Shown here piece after piece: positions 47,421-56,388 of a DNA stretch of 60,315 nucleotides; position 1 is the stretch's first letter; the number at the start of each line of letters is the position of its first letter. This stretch comes from Paenibacillus senegalimassiliensis (GTDB taxonomy: Bacteria; Bacillota; Bacilli; Paenibacillales; Paenibacillaceae): assembly GCF_001486585.1 (NCBI RefSeq), contig NZ_LN909044.1, positions 379,002 through 439,316 on the forward strand. Direction: 5' to 3'. A program made the translations under genes and the position numbers. The notes under the pieces are model-generated. The model searched no databases, was not told where the DNA came from, and saw nothing but the letters and a program-made list of their open reading frames with translations.

Positions 47421-48587
47421 TTATTCTTCACTTGAACCTGTGAATTTTCTGTGAAAATCTTCGGGACGCTCGTCCAAAACTCCGAAATGGTGATAAATCG
47501 CATTGACGATTCGTTGCGATGCCTTACCGTCACCGTACGGATTAGCTGCCCGACTCATGGATTCATAGACCTGAGAATCGCTGAGCAGCACCTTTGTCCG
47601 TTCATAAACCATCTCCTCATCTGTACCGACCAACTCCAACGTTCCCGCTTCGATGCCTTCCGGACGTTCCGTGGTATCCCGCAATACCAAAACAGGCACG
47701 CCAAAAGAAGGTGCTTCTTCCTGCAAACCACCCGAGTCCGTAAGTATTAAATGCGTGTGTGGATAGAAATTATGCAAATCCACCACATCCAAAGGGTCGA
47801 TAAGCTTAATTCGAGGATGATCCCCCAAAGTTCTGTAAGCCGGTTCTTTAACCGCAGGACTCAGGTGGACCGGATAAACAATGGCCACATCCTCGAACTC
47901 ATCGGCGATTCTTCTTACGGCACGGAAGATGTTCATGTGTGGTTCGCCTTGCGATTCGCGGCGGTGAGCCGTCATTAGAATAAGCCGCTTTCCGGCGGCC
48001 CAATCCAGCACAGGGTTATGATAATCAGACTGTACTGTATATTGAAACACATCGGTAACTGTGTTGCCTGTGACATATATAGTTGACTTTTGCTTATTCT
48101 CCTTCCTTAAATTCCCTGCTGACCACTCGGTAGGAGAAAAATGTATATCCGCCAAAACGCCAGTCAACTGACGATTCATTTCTTCTGGATAAGGGGACAA
48201 TTTGTTCCAGGTGCGTAGTCCCGCTTCCACATGGCCCACCTTGATTTGCTGCAAAAATGCCGCATAACTGGCCAGGAACGTTGTCAGCGTATCGCCATGC
48301 ACAAGTACGATATCCGGCTTGGCTTCACGCAGCACTCCCTCTAGTCCTTCCAGCACACGAATCGTAATTTCATTCAGGCTCTGATTTGGCTTCATGACAT
48401 CCAGATCATAGTCCGGCACGATCTTGAATACGTCCAGCACCTGATCCAGCATTTCGCGATGCTGTGCCGTCACGCAAACAATCGATTCGATTTGCTCCGG
48501 ATGCTTCTGTAATTCAAGAATCAATGGAGCCATTTTGATCGCTTCGGGTCTGACGCCGAAGATGGTCATTACCTTAATCTTCCCCAT
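47421..48587 (-). CDS. mnaA: UDP-N-acetylglucosamine 2-epimerase (non-hydrolysing)
   Basis: 388 residues. It interconverts UDP-GlcNAc and UDP-ManNAc in the cytosol, supplying ManNAc for the TagA reaction. Motifs: MTIFGVRPEAIKMAPLI at the N-terminus, VHGDTLTTFLASYAAF, VGHVEAGLRTW, TAHRRES and LTDSGGLQEEAPSFGVPVL. The second ATG (48587) fits the AAGGAAGG spacing. It is separated from upp by two dispersed repeat copies, so it is probably transcribed separately. Confidence 0.94.
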   Translation of the reverse strand: MGKIKVMTIFGVRPEAIKMAPLILELQKHPEQIESIVCVTAQHREMLDQVLDVFKIVPDYDLDVMKPNQSLNEITIRVLEGLEGVLREAKPDIVLVHGDTLTTFLASYAAFLQQIKVGHVEAGLRTWNKLSPYPEEMNRQLTGVLADIHFSPTEWSAGNLRKENKQKSTIYVTGNTVTDVFQYTVQSDYHNPVLDWAAGKRLILMTAHRRESQGEPHMNIFRAVRRIADEFEDVAIVYPVHLSPAVKEPAYRTLGDHPRIKLIDPLDVVDLHNFYPHTHLILTDSGGLQEEAPSFGVPVLVLRDTTERPEGIEAGTLELVGTDEEMVYERTKVLLSDSQVYESMSRAANPYGDGKASQRIVNAIYHHFGVLDERPEDFHRKFTGSSEE

Positions 48588-48610
48588 GCTCATTTCCTTC
48601 CTTTTAGAGG

Positions 48611-48780
48611 TAATTTAAAAGTTAGCTTCCCAGCGCGATGTAACTTCGGAGAAGATAATTCGGCATCGAATCTTGAACTCAGCCGGGCCTTCCGTTGCTC
48701 ACGTAGATCTATCTACGCTCCGCTACTCAGTCCCTAGCTTCATCCAACCTTCTCGACGCTGAAAACCAAACTTTTAAATC
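48611..48780 (-). repeat. Dispersed structured repeat, copy C1
   Basis: A 170-bp element in the opposite orientation to copy A and collinear with it: GGATGAAGCTAGGGACTGAG is shared exactly, as is GGAAGGCCCGGCTGA. Its own ends are inverted repeats of TTTAAAAGTT/AACTTTTAAA type. The central hairpin is a perfect 7-bp stem CGTAGAT/ATCTACG (48702-48717). The right-end sequence differs from copy A, so there are at least two subfamilies. Confidence 0.85.
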
Positions 48781-48792
48781 TTCATCTCAACG

Positions 48793-48865
48793 TAATTTAA
48801 AAGTTAGCTTCCCAGCGCGATGTGGTTTGGGGCCTACTTGACGCTGAAAACCTAACTTTCAAATC
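48793..48865 (-). repeat. Dispersed structured repeat, internally deleted copy C2
   Basis: A 73-bp element that keeps both ends of copy C1 (GGTTTTCAGCGTC on the left and CATCGCGCTGGGAAGCTAAC on the right) but lacks about 97 bp of the middle. It stands 12 bp from copy C1 in the same orientation and ends 18 bp from the upp stop codon. Confidence 0.85.
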
Positions 48866-48883
48866 TTCATCCGGTCATACAGC

Positions 48884-49513
48884 TTATTTCGTGCCGTATA
48901 AACGGTCGCCGGCATCGCCAAGACCAGGGATGATATAACCATGCTCATTTAGATGGCTGTCCATTGCGGCAACATAAATATCCACGTCAGGGTGCACATC
49001 ATGCACGGCCTTCACGCCTTCCGGAGCAGCGATGAGATTCATCATCTTAATCTGCGTACAGCCACGTTTCTTCAAGGCCGTAATTGCCGCAATGGCAGAG
49101 CCGCCAGTGGCCAGCATTGGATCGATGACAATGAGTTCACGTTCCTGCACATCCGTCGGCAGTTTAATATAATACTCAACCGGTTGTAATGTATCCGGGT
49201 CACGGAACAATCCAACATGACCTACCTTCGCTGCCGGGAGCAGCTTAAGCACGCCATCCAGCATTCCTAGCCCTGCACGCAAAATAGGAATAAGTCCCAG
49301 CATTCGGCCGGAGATCACTTTAGATTCCGCTTCAGCAACCGGGGTTTGTACTTTAATCGATTCCAGCGGGATCTCCCGCGTAATTTCATAAGCCATTAAA
49401 GTGGCTACCTCATCGACCAACTCACGAAAGTCCTTCGTGTTCGTCCGCATATCGCGGATAAAAGTCAGCTTGTGTTGAATCAAGGGGTGATCGCATACCA
49501 CCAATTTTGCCAT
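48884..49513 (-). CDS. upp: Uracil phosphoribosyltransferase
   Basis: 209 residues, exact family size. It converts uracil and PRPP into UMP (pyrimidine salvage). Motifs: [20 protein letters not shown] at the N-terminus, [11 protein letters not shown] and the PRPP loop [12 protein letters not shown]. The 302-bp gap upstream (49514-49815) holds only the terminator of the ROK gene and presumably the upp promoter, which I could not pin down. Confidence 0.97.
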   Translation of the reverse strand: MAKLVVCDHPLIQHKLTFIRDMRTNTKDFRELVDEVATLMAYEITREIPLESIKVQTPVAEAESKVISGRMLGLIPILRAGLGMLDGVLKLLPAAKVGHVGLFRDPDTLQPVEYYIKLPTDVQERELIVIDPMLATGGSAIAAITALKKRGCTQIKMMNLIAAPEGVKAVHDVHPDVDIYVAAMDSHLNEHGYIIPGLGDAGDRLYGTK

Positions 49514-49717
49514 AATCCGTTCGTCCCTCCGCTTTTATTGCTCAGTATCGACTTGCCAGTTCGTTTCTTTTTGCCTCGTACGTCCTACAAATCCCATCTA
49601 TTATATCACTGTCTTTTTTCGATTGCCACGAACCTTGTCGCCTTTCCCCGGACTGTGCACAAAACGCTCGATCTCCTGGCATCCCATCTGCACTATACAC
49701 ACCCGCATTATCCTTGT

Positions 49718-49767
49718 AAAAAAAGAACCGGCGCCGCGCCAGACTATGGCGGACAGTGCCGACTCTT
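49718..49767 (-). terminator. Rho-independent terminator of the ROK kinase gene
   Basis: Long imperfect stem (outer AAGAACCGGC paired with GCCGACTCTT, inner GCGCCA/TGGCGG region) followed on the minus strand by T7; about 50 nt after the stop. Confidence 0.85.
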
Positions 49768-49815
49768 TCGTATTGCAATTTGGTCAAATTAAGAATTAAC
49801 CACTCCGGTAGAAGG

Positions 49816-50697
49816 TTAACTTCTGAGTGCCAGTTCAGCCAGAGCCAAGGCTCCTGCCAGCCCAGCATTATCGCCAAGACCCGGCGGAACGATATAATCG
49901 CCAATATTCTCCTGCAGGCTTGGATGCTGGATGTAACCGTTCAGCAACGTTTGCAGCTTGCTCCCGATCAGCGGGAAGAGTTGACTTTGCTTCATGACCC
50001 CGCCGCCCATCACAATCTTTTGCGGGGAGAGAATCAGAACATAACTCATCAGCGCTTGCGCGAGATAGTAGGCCTCCATCTCCCAAGCCGGATGCTCGGG
50101 TGGCAAATCGGCACCACCCCTCACACCCCAGCGCTTCACAAGAGCCGGACCCGCAGCGAGCCCCTCCAGGCAATCGCCATGATATGGACAAGTTCCCTCA
50201 TACGTATCTTCCGGGTGACGCCGCACCAGAATATGCCCCATCTCGGGATGGGAGAGTCCATGGATCAAGCCACCGCCAAGCGCTGCCCCTGCACCGATAC
50301 CAGTGCCCACCGTAATATACAGACAGTTATCGAGACCTTGAGCCGCACCCCAACGCAGTTCACCAAGAGCTGCACCGTTGACATCCGTATCAAACCCTAC
50401 TTTACAATCCTTGACCTGCTTGATAGCACCCACGATATCAAAGTTGCTCCAATGCGGTTTAGGTGTAGTTGTAATATATCCATAAGTCGGACTGCCCGGA
50501 ATCGGATCGATCGGACCAAATGAACCCACTCCGATAGCCTCCACGGACTTATCCTCAAAATATGAAAAGACCTGCTTCATCGTTTCTTCCGGGGTCGTTG
50601 TCGGAAAGCTTACACGATCCAGTATCGTTCCATCCTCATGACCAACTCCGCAGACGAACTTGGTCCCCCCAGCCTCAATGGCTCCTAATAATTTCAA
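49816..50697 (-). CDS. ROK-family sugar kinase (fructokinase type)
   Basis: 293 residues starting at a TTG, 9 nt after GGAGG. N-terminal ATP motif GAIEAGGTKFVCGVG, catalytic region VGFDTDVNGAALGE, GTGIGAGAALGGGLIHG, and the zinc site HPEMGHILVRRH followed by CPYHGDCLEGL. This combination is typical of ROK fructokinases (ScrK, YdhR/GmuE), which phosphorylate fructose or mannose in the cytosol. There is no transporter or regulator beside it. It lies between glyA and upp, where B. subtilis has no such gene, so it may be a lineage-specific insertion. Confidence 0.88.
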   Translation of the reverse strand: MKLLGAIEAGGTKFVCGVGHEDGTILDRVSFPTTTPEETMKQVFSYFEDKSVEAIGVGSFGPIDPIPGSPTYGYITTTPKPHWSNFDIVGAIKQVKDCKVGFDTDVNGAALGELRWGAAQGLDNCLYITVGTGIGAGAALGGGLIHGLSHPEMGHILVRRHPEDTYEGTCPYHGDCLEGLAAGPALVKRWGVRGGADLPPEHPAWEMEAYYLAQALMSYVLILSPQKIVMGGGVMKQSQLFPLIGSKLQTLLNGYIQHPSLQENIGDYIVPPGLGDNAGLAGALALAELALRS

Positions 50698-50800
50698 TAG
50701 TGCCAACCTCCAGTATTCAGCTCTTCAAGAAATATGACCATCGTTACCATATCCCTGTATATAAGCAATTATACCATGTAACCAATCCCGATAATAGAAC

Positions 50801-50852
50801 AAAACCTCCGGCCAGAGGGAAGCCCTATTAAGGCATCCCTCCAGGCCGGAGG
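50801..50852 (-). terminator. Rho-independent terminator of glyA
   Basis: Nine-bp GC-rich stem CCTCCGGCC/GGCCGGAGG continued by AGAGGGA/TCCCTCC, followed on the minus strand by TTTTGTT; 16 nt after the glyA stop. Confidence 0.9.
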
Positions 50853-50867
50853 ATGGTAAAAGTTTTA

Positions 50868-52115
50868 TTAGTATTTTAATTCAGGGTACAGTGGATAGCG
50901 GTCCGTCAACGCAGACACCTGCTTGCGGGCACGATCAAGAACCCCTTCATCCTTCGTCGATTTCAATACCACTGCAATAATCTGTCCGATTTCACGCATA
51001 GCCTGCTCATCCATGCCGCGAGAAGTAGCCGCAGGAGTACCAATACGGATACCACTGGTCACGAACGGGCTGGTTGGGTCAAACGGAATCGCATTTTTGT
51101 TGACCGTGATGCCGACAGCATCCAGCACATGCTCAGCTTCTTTACCGGTAATGTTCAGGTTACGTGTATCCACCAGCATCAGGTGATTGTCTGTACCACC
51201 GGATACGATGTTAAGCCCTTCACCGATCAGCGTTTCGGCCAGCACCTTAGCATTGTTGACTACGTTTTGCGCATAAGTCTTGAAGGAAGGCTCAAGGGCT
51301 TCGCCAAGAGCTACCGCTTTGGAAGCGATGACGTGCATCAGCGGACCGCCTTGTGTACCTGGAAATACCGCTTTATCAACAGCAGCCGCCCAAGGTTGTC
51401 TGCACAAGATCATACCACCACGTGGACCGCGCAGCGTCTTATGTGTTGTAGTTGTTACAAAATGCGCATGAGGCACAGGACTAGGATGTAGGCCTGCAGC
51501 AACAAGACCCGCAATATGAGCCATATCAACCATGAACAACGCACCTATGTCGTTGGCGATGGAAGCCAGCTTTTCAAAGTCGATGATACGCGGATAAGCA
51601 CTCGCACCAGCCACAATCATCCGTGGACGATGTTTGAACGCCGTCTTGCGCACTTCATCATAATCGATCAGGAAGGTATCCTCCTGTACGCCATAAGCTA
51701 CGAAATTATAATATAAGCCAGAAGCGTTCACGGGACTACCGTGCGTCAAATGCCCGCCATGGGCCAGGTTCATCCCAAGTACAGTATCGCCAGGCTTGAG
51801 AGCAGCCAGGTATACCGCAAGGTTGGCCTGCGCTCCAGAGTGAGGTTGCACATTGGCGTGTTCGGCTCCAAACAATTCTTTAGCACGATCACGAGCGATG
51901 TCTTCTACAATATCCACCTTTTCACAGCCGCCATAATAGCGTTTGCCCGGATAACCTTCTGCATACTTGTTGGTCAGGACAGAGCCCATGGCTTCCATAA
52001 CCGCTTCGCTAACAATATTCTCTGATGCAATCAGTTCAATATTATTCCGTTGACGCTTGAGTTCCAGGTCCATTGCCTCCAGCACTGCCGGATCTTGCTT
52101 TCTCAACTTTTCCAT
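50868..52115 (-). CDS. glyA: Serine hydroxymethyltransferase
   Basis: 415 residues, standard length. PLP enzyme converting serine and tetrahydrofolate into glycine and methylenetetrahydrofolate. Motifs: [44 protein letters not shown] and the PLP-lysine [17 protein letters not shown] about 10 nt after AGGAGG. Confidence 0.97.
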   Translation of the reverse strand: MEKLRKQDPAVLEAMDLELKRQRNNIELIASENIVSEAVMEAMGSVLTNKYAEGYPGKRYYGGCEKVDIVEDIARDRAKELFGAEHANVQPHSGAQANLAVYLAALKPGDTVLGMNLAHGGHLTHGSPVNASGLYYNFVAYGVQEDTFLIDYDEVRKTAFKHRPRMIVAGASAYPRIIDFEKLASIANDIGALFMVDMAHIAGLVAAGLHPSPVPHAHFVTTTTHKTLRGPRGGMILCRQPWAAAVDKAVFPGTQGGPLMHVIASKAVALGEALEPSFKTYAQNVVNNAKVLAETLIGEGLNIVSGGTDNHLMLVDTRNLNITGKEAEHVLDAVGITVNKNAIPFDPTSPFVTSGIRIGTPAATSRGMDEQAMREIGQIIAVVLKSTKDEGVLDRARKQVSALTDRYPLYPELKY

Positions 52116-52189
52116 GTTCCATAATCCTCCTCATTCGCACTCCCGCGCTGTTGTTTAATTATTGCCTTTACTACACATAACCTCTGCCA

Positions 52190-52774
52190 CTAATCACAAG
52201 TGTGGGAATCCTGCTGTGGCGGCAAGGCATATACCGCCCGTTCTCCGCCAATCAGCTTAGGGCGAGTGATGGCCGCCGTTACCCGCGCATACCCGATCTC
52301 ACGGATTACCGGTCGAAAAGGTACGGCTACACGTCGCAAATGCATGCCTATCAGCGTTTCCCCGATATCAATACCAGCATGAGCCTGCACCTCTTCCGCC
52401 AGGCAAGGAGAGCCCAGCCGACGATAGGCCGCCGCTGCCATCGATCCGCCCGCAGACGGCACAGGCACAGCCGCTACTTCTTCCAGAGACAGGCGCTCAA
52501 GCACTTCCCGCTCAAGCACCAACGCCCGATTAAGATGCTCGCAGCACTGAAACGCCAGATCGAAGCCATATTTGCCGCGAATCTCCCAGATGCCCGCGAA
52601 CAATTCAGCCCCGATCAGTTCTGCACCGGCGGTCCCGATCCGCTTGCCTGCGACCTCACTTGTGCTCGCTCCAACAACCATCAGCTTGCCCGGACCCAGC
52701 TTGGCAGCAAGTGCCACTTCCTCCACTACCGCCGCCACTTGCGTCCGAATAGTTCCCAGTACATCCTGCTCCAT
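52190..52774 (-). CDS. ywlG: TIGR01440/YwlG family protein (DUF436)
   Basis: 194 residues. It matches YwlG proteins, conserved next to glyA in Bacillales but of unknown function: GKLMVVGASTSEVAGKRIG, YGFDLAFQCCEHLNRALVLE and VQAHAGIDIGETLIGMHLRRVAVP. No membrane segment. It lies 74 bp upstream of glyA, so it is probably in the same transcript. Confidence 0.9.
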   Translation of the reverse strand: MEQDVLGTIRTQVAAVVEEVALAAKLGPGKLMVVGASTSEVAGKRIGTAGAELIGAELFAGIWEIRGKYGFDLAFQCCEHLNRALVLEREVLERLSLEEVAAVPVPSAGGSMAAAAYRRLGSPCLAEEVQAHAGIDIGETLIGMHLRRVAVPFRPVIREIGYARVTAAITRPKLIGGERAVYALPPQQDSHTCD

Positions 52775-52893
52775 CACCTTGACGCCTCTTTCCGCTTAGA
52801 AGTCATAACAGCCTGTCCTTATTATACCTAAAAGCAGTCCATGACGTACCTTAAAATGATAAGCATGATCAACCAGAGCCTCATTCCTACCAA

Positions 52894-52934
52894 CAAAAAA
52901 AGAGCATAACACACACAGGTGTGTCGTGCTCTTT
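52894..52934 (-). terminator. Rho-independent terminator downstream of ywlE
   Basis: AAAGAGCA/TGCTCTTT outer stem with a CACACA/TGTGTG inner stem, followed on the minus strand by T7. It lies about 150 nt after the ywlE stop, in a 304-bp gap (52775-53081) that otherwise shows no gene; rpiB, which occupies this position in B. subtilis, is absent. Confidence 0.85.
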
Positions 52935-53081
52935 GCCCAGGCGACCGGCCGTATTCTCCGATGCTCCATCGTGGTTTGATCCACTCTCGTCGCCAGTTAC
53001 ATCGGAACAACTCTTGCTGCTTTAAGAATAAAACAACAACCCGACAAATGCAACCATGTTTTACTCAAGCATTGCTGCTCT

Positions 53082-53669
53082 TCAAAGCCCGCTTTCTCCC
53101 CGTTCAAGCTTGTCTATCAACTTGTCCAAGGCCTGCCGAATTTCCGCTGCTGTTCGGTCATAATCCTGGCGCGACCCGCCAAACGGGTCAGAGATATCAT
53201 AAGCCGGCATCCGCTGCTGCAATTCACGCACCTGACGCGCCTGTTCCTCCGTCCATTCACGGCCAAGCGCCCGAGCCAGCTCCCATTCCGCAGTCAAGCG
53301 CCGCAACTCTTCCAGATCGGCCAACACTTTGGCGTTATCCTCGGCATATTCCTTTAAAGTGTAAATTTTCTCAGCCGTCCCAGGGAAAGCCTGCACGACC
53401 TGCCGCTTATGTCCCTGAGTCAATGTCAAGATCAAATCCGCCCATTCCGTCAATTGGGCTTGGAGCGGCGTAGATGCAAAAGCTTCGGCAATCCCATGAT
53501 CGCGAAGCACCGCTTCAGCATGCCGGGATATGGAAGCGCCCGACACCGCCGCTACTCCGGCAGAGCGCACCTCCACATTAACCCCTCGTTCATGAGCCAG
53601 CTTGCGCAGCAGCGCCTCTGCCATAGGGCTGCGGCAGGTGTTCCCTGTGCATACAAATAAAATGCGCAT
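53082..53669 (-). CDS. ywlE: Low-molecular-weight protein arginine phosphatase YwlE, with an insertion
   Basis: 195 residues. The P-loop is CTGNTCRS (residues 7-14) and the general-acid Asp is in ISDPFGGS. Thr in the P-loop is the residue that makes YwlE specific for phospho-arginine, the modification placed by McsB, so this is probably the arginine phosphatase. It is about 45 residues longer than B. subtilis YwlE (150): the extra sequence is a charged helical segment (about 118-152, ELRRLTAEWELARALGREW) between KEYAEDN and the DPFGG loop. ATG after GGAGGTG. Confidence 0.9.
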   Translation of the reverse strand: MRILFVCTGNTCRSPMAEALLRKLAHERGVNVEVRSAGVAAVSGASISRHAEAVLRDHGIAEAFASTPLQAQLTEWADLILTLTQGHKRQVVQAFPGTAEKIYTLKEYAEDNAKVLADLEELRRLTAEWELARALGREWTEEQARQVRELQQRMPAYDISDPFGGSRQDYDRTAAEIRQALDKLIDKLERGESGL

Positions 53670-53701
53670 GCCCTATCACCTCCATGTTGTATTCTGTAAG
53701 T

Positions 53702-53720
53702 ATATAAGTTGAACTTATAT
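53702..53720. repeat. 19-bp palindrome upstream of ywlE
   Basis: Perfect 8-bp arms (ATATAAGT/ACTTATAT) with a 3-nt centre, 33 nt upstream of the ywlE start codon. A similar half-site (TTCAACTTATATAG) occurs at about 53882-53896, just after the mntP stop. Could be a regulator binding site. Confidence 0.45.
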
Positions 53721-53784
53721 TTAACGCAAAGAAGCAGACGAGAAAATGTTCTTACGATCGCTGTTGCTCACAGATTTCTTTTAT

Positions 53785-53862
53785 TCAATAAATTCTTATA
53801 GGGTAGAAATCCGTTCACAAAGGCGAACGCTCCGCTTCTTCAGAATCATTTTTCTCGCTTGC
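53785..53862. repeat. Candidate dispersed repeat related to the structured family
   Basis: On the minus strand the sequence AAGAAGCGGAGCGTTC is followed by an 8-nt loop and GAACG (stem at 53812-53829), then GGATTTCTACCC. The box AGCGGAGCG directly before a CGT-starting hairpin also occurs in copies A and C1, with different stem sequence. Only one copy of this form is in the window. Confidence 0.4.
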
Positions 53863-53903
53863 TTGTTATGCTTTTTCTTTGATTCAACTTATATAGTATT
53901 GTA

Positions 53904-54464
53904 TCAAAAGATGAAGAGCAGACCAAAAGCCAATAAAATAGCTCCTCCCGCCGCTTCACCATATTCTCCAAATCTTCGGCCCATTCCCCTGCCCATAGCC
54001 AAACCCGCGAGCGACATCACTCCGCCAAAGAAGCCGAAAGCGAGTACCGTAAACAACCAGTCCCCGCGGAACATCCCCAATGAGACACCCACGGAAAATG
54101 AGTCCAGGCTGACGCTGAGCGAGAACAAAATGACCCCCACCCAGGAATGAGGATTGACCCGCTGCACGCCTCCCCCACGAATCGAGCTGATGACCATATG
54201 GCCACCCAGCAGGCAGAGAAGTCCACCTGCAACGTATTGAGCAAGGTTGCCCAGGAGCACGCCAACATACTGTCCCGCCACGATACCAAGGAGCGGCATC
54301 AGCACATGGAACAGTGCCACCATCAATCCAATGCGTAGCGCCACTTGCCGCCGAATTCCCTTCATGCCCATGCCGATTCCCAGAGAAAAGGCATCCATCC
54401 CCAGGGCGACCGCCATTAACAGAATGGTCAGCAGCTCCCCGAGACGCTCATAAGCCTCCGCCAT
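53904..54464 (-). CDS. mntP: Manganese efflux pump MntP
   Basis: 186 residues with six membrane segments in two related halves. The family's transport acidic motifs are present as VALGMDAFSLGIGMG and SVSLDSFSVGVSLG. The protein exports excess Mn2+. ATG at 54464 has GGGGGA 8 nt before it. In B. subtilis ywlD (mntP) occupies the same place, next to tsaC and ywlE. Confidence 0.92.
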   Translation of the reverse strand: MAEAYERLGELLTILLMAVALGMDAFSLGIGMGMKGIRRQVALRIGLMVALFHVLMPLLGIVAGQYVGVLLGNLAQYVAGGLLCLLGGHMVISSIRGGGVQRVNPHSWVGVILFSLSVSLDSFSVGVSLGMFRGDWLFTVLAFGFFGGVMSLAGLAMGRGMGRRFGEYGEAAGGAILLAFGLLFIF

Positions 54465-54539
54465 AACCCATGTCCCCCATGTCCGAGTAGTTTGTACAAC
54501 CATATGCGGACAAGGACAAGATCATGACTTGAGATATGC

Positions 54540-55406
54540 CTACTCTGTCTCCCAACCTGCAAACAGATCCATCTGCCGGGGCGGAAGCTCGCGGGGCGGC
54601 ATACCAAGAATCTCGCGCATTTCCAGCGCATTGCCTGCGGCATCCCCGCCAGAGTTATTGTTGAACACCATGCAAATCTCACGTGTCCCCTTGGCAAGTA
54701 ACTCCTGTAATTGCTCCTGCCATTCCAACAATTCTTCGCGCGAATACCGGTACAGATTGCGAAGCTCCCGCCAGCGCGGGGAACTTCCTTGGCTCCAGCC
54801 TGCGGCATTCCTGCCGTGTAGCCGCACCAGCGTCAATGCCGGAGAGGTCGGTTGCAGCACGATAGGCACTGAACCCAAGCCAATTTGAGGCTCATCGCAT
54901 ACAACGTGAATCCAGCCTTCCTCACGCATGAATTCCAAGGTACGCTCTTTCGTTACGGAGGCAAACCAGCTCTGATGACGAAATTCCAGGGCGAGCGGCA
55001 AATCACCCATCCATTTGCGGACAGCACGAAGCTGGCGAATATGTTCCGGTACACAATCGAACCATGGCGGAAACTGAAACAGCACTGCTTTCAAACGCCC
55101 CGCGTCAGCCATTGGCTGAATCGAATCAAGATACGCCTGAAACATCTCGCCTGGGGTAGCGAATGGCGATTTCCCGCGCATATGTCCAGTCATCCCCTGG
55201 TAGGCCTTCATCACGAAAGTAAAATTCTTTGGAGTCTCGGCAAGCCAGCGTTCGTACACCGTCTGATTTTGGATGGCATAAAAAGAGCTATCTACTTCTA
55301 CCATAGAAAAATAACGCGCGTACATCGACAATTTATCTCTAGCGGGCAACCGGGGAGGGTATAGATCGTCATGATCTCCCCAGCCGCTTAACCCGATCTG
55401 GATCAT
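54540..55406 (-). CDS. DUF72-family protein
   Basis: 288 residues with a TIM-barrel-like family signature: IQIGLSGWGDHDDLYPPRLP at the start, FSMVEVDSSFYAI, FTFVMKAYQGMTGH, LFQFPPWFDC, LALEFRHQSW, and the C-terminal FNNNSGGDAAGNALEM. Cytosolic; biochemical function of the family is not settled. Lies 22 bp downstream of the tsaC-like gene and 75 bp upstream of mntP. Confidence 0.9.
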   Translation of the reverse strand: MIQIGLSGWGDHDDLYPPRLPARDKLSMYARYFSMVEVDSSFYAIQNQTVYERWLAETPKNFTFVMKAYQGMTGHMRGKSPFATPGEMFQAYLDSIQPMADAGRLKAVLFQFPPWFDCVPEHIRQLRAVRKWMGDLPLALEFRHQSWFASVTKERTLEFMREEGWIHVVCDEPQIGLGSVPIVLQPTSPALTLVRLHGRNAAGWSQGSSPRWRELRNLYRYSREELLEWQEQLQELLAKGTREICMVFNNNSGGDAAGNALEMREILGMPPRELPPRQMDLFAGWETE

Positions 55407-55428
55407 GGCTTACTTGCTCACCCCGCTT

Positions 55429-56133
55429 CTATGATGATTCGCCGGCATCAATGACCTGATGACCGGCGGCTTTCAGTAGCCGGTTCATCACGGCTGAGCC
55501 GAGTCCTTTCTCAGGACAGGACTCGGCAAGAATGTAAGTGACGCCGCATTCATCGAAGCGGCGGAGCGCTGCATAAAGACGGTGCGCCGCCGTCTCCAGC
55601 TCGGACTCGCGGCCGAGCGAGAGCGCGCAGTCCGCGCGGTAGGACGGGAGGCGCTCCCGTGGGGAGACGGCGCCCGGGGCCACGGGCAGCACCAACGTCA
55701 GCGGCCCGGGCCAGAACGCCTCCATCAGCCGCCGTGCCGTCTCGTTCACCTCTGTGACGAGACCCTCTAGCTGGCTAATGTCGGCAATATGCACGATGAG
55801 CGGGTTATCCGACGGTCGGCCCTTGGCGGCGAAGATCGCCTCCACCGCCGCCGTATTCCGCGCATCCGCACCAAGCCCATACACCGTCTCCGTCGGGAAG
55901 GCCACCGTCCCGCCAGACGCCAGAAGACCAGCAGCTTCCGCCAAGGCGCTCCGCTCGTCCTCCACCGAAGTTGCGGGCGAAGCGGAGTACACTTCCTCCA
56001 CCATGCCAGCAACAGACTCGCCTACCCCCAGCGTCCACCAACGAGTATGCTTATGTTCTCCCTCTGTCAAAGGCGGCAAGCCCTTATCATTCTTTTGCTC
56101 CTCACTCTTAAGCCAATCTTCGTTGATCTTCAT
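55429..56133 (-). pseudogene. tsaC: tsaC/ywlC (threonylcarbamoyl-AMP synthase) with large in-frame internal deletion
   Basis: 234 codons, no stop or frameshift. The N-terminal part is a clear YrdC/Sua5 start (VAFPTETVYGLGADARNTAA, AKGRPSDNPLIVHIADISQL, FWPGPLTLVLP). The C-terminal part is a clear Sua5 domain end (ALSLGRESELETAAHRLYAA, LRRFDECGV, SAVMNRLLKAAG). Compared with B. subtilis YwlC (about 346 residues), some 165-170 residues between ...SPR and the LPSYRAD region are missing, including the APSAN ATP-binding motif, the ESTV segment and the linker to the Sua5 domain. Such a protein should be unable to make the tRNA t6A precursor. A perfect ACGGGAG-GCG-CTCCCGT palindrome (55644-55660) sits at the joint. 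True deletion or assembly collapse cannot be told apart here. Confidence 0.75.
55644..55660. repeat. GC-rich palindrome at the tsaC deletion joint
   Basis: ACGGGAG and CTCCCGT (7 bp, perfect) flank GCG. It lies within a GC-rich stretch exactly where the family alignment breaks. Confidence 0.7.
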
Positions 56134-56295
56134 TATTTCTCATCCCAAACATCAAAGTATATGGTCTATTATAACCGAACAAGCCCAGGAAAGCGCCCCT
56201 GTTAGGGAATGCGCATATCGGTTTAAGGACTAAGGATTATTAATTACAATATGGATTACTGAATTACCAATTAACCAACTAACATTACCATTTGG

Positions 56296-56323
56296 GAATT
56301 GCGAATTACGAATTGCGAATTTC
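56296..56323. repeat. Heptanucleotide tandem repeat
   Basis: Four consecutive 7-bp units GAATTGC, GAATTAC, GAATTGC, GAATTTC, embedded in AT-rich sequence with further ATTAC-like words from 56230. Confidence 0.8.
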
Positions 56324-56388
56324 ATATTACGGATTGCACGTGACGGCTACCGCTACTGCTACTCAATGCTAGACTGGATGCCAAAACG

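Noticed and set aside
55754..56233. 159-codon plus-strand open frame opposite tsaC
   Set aside because: Mirror of a GC-rich coding region; Ser/Arg/Pro-rich composition and no ribosome site.
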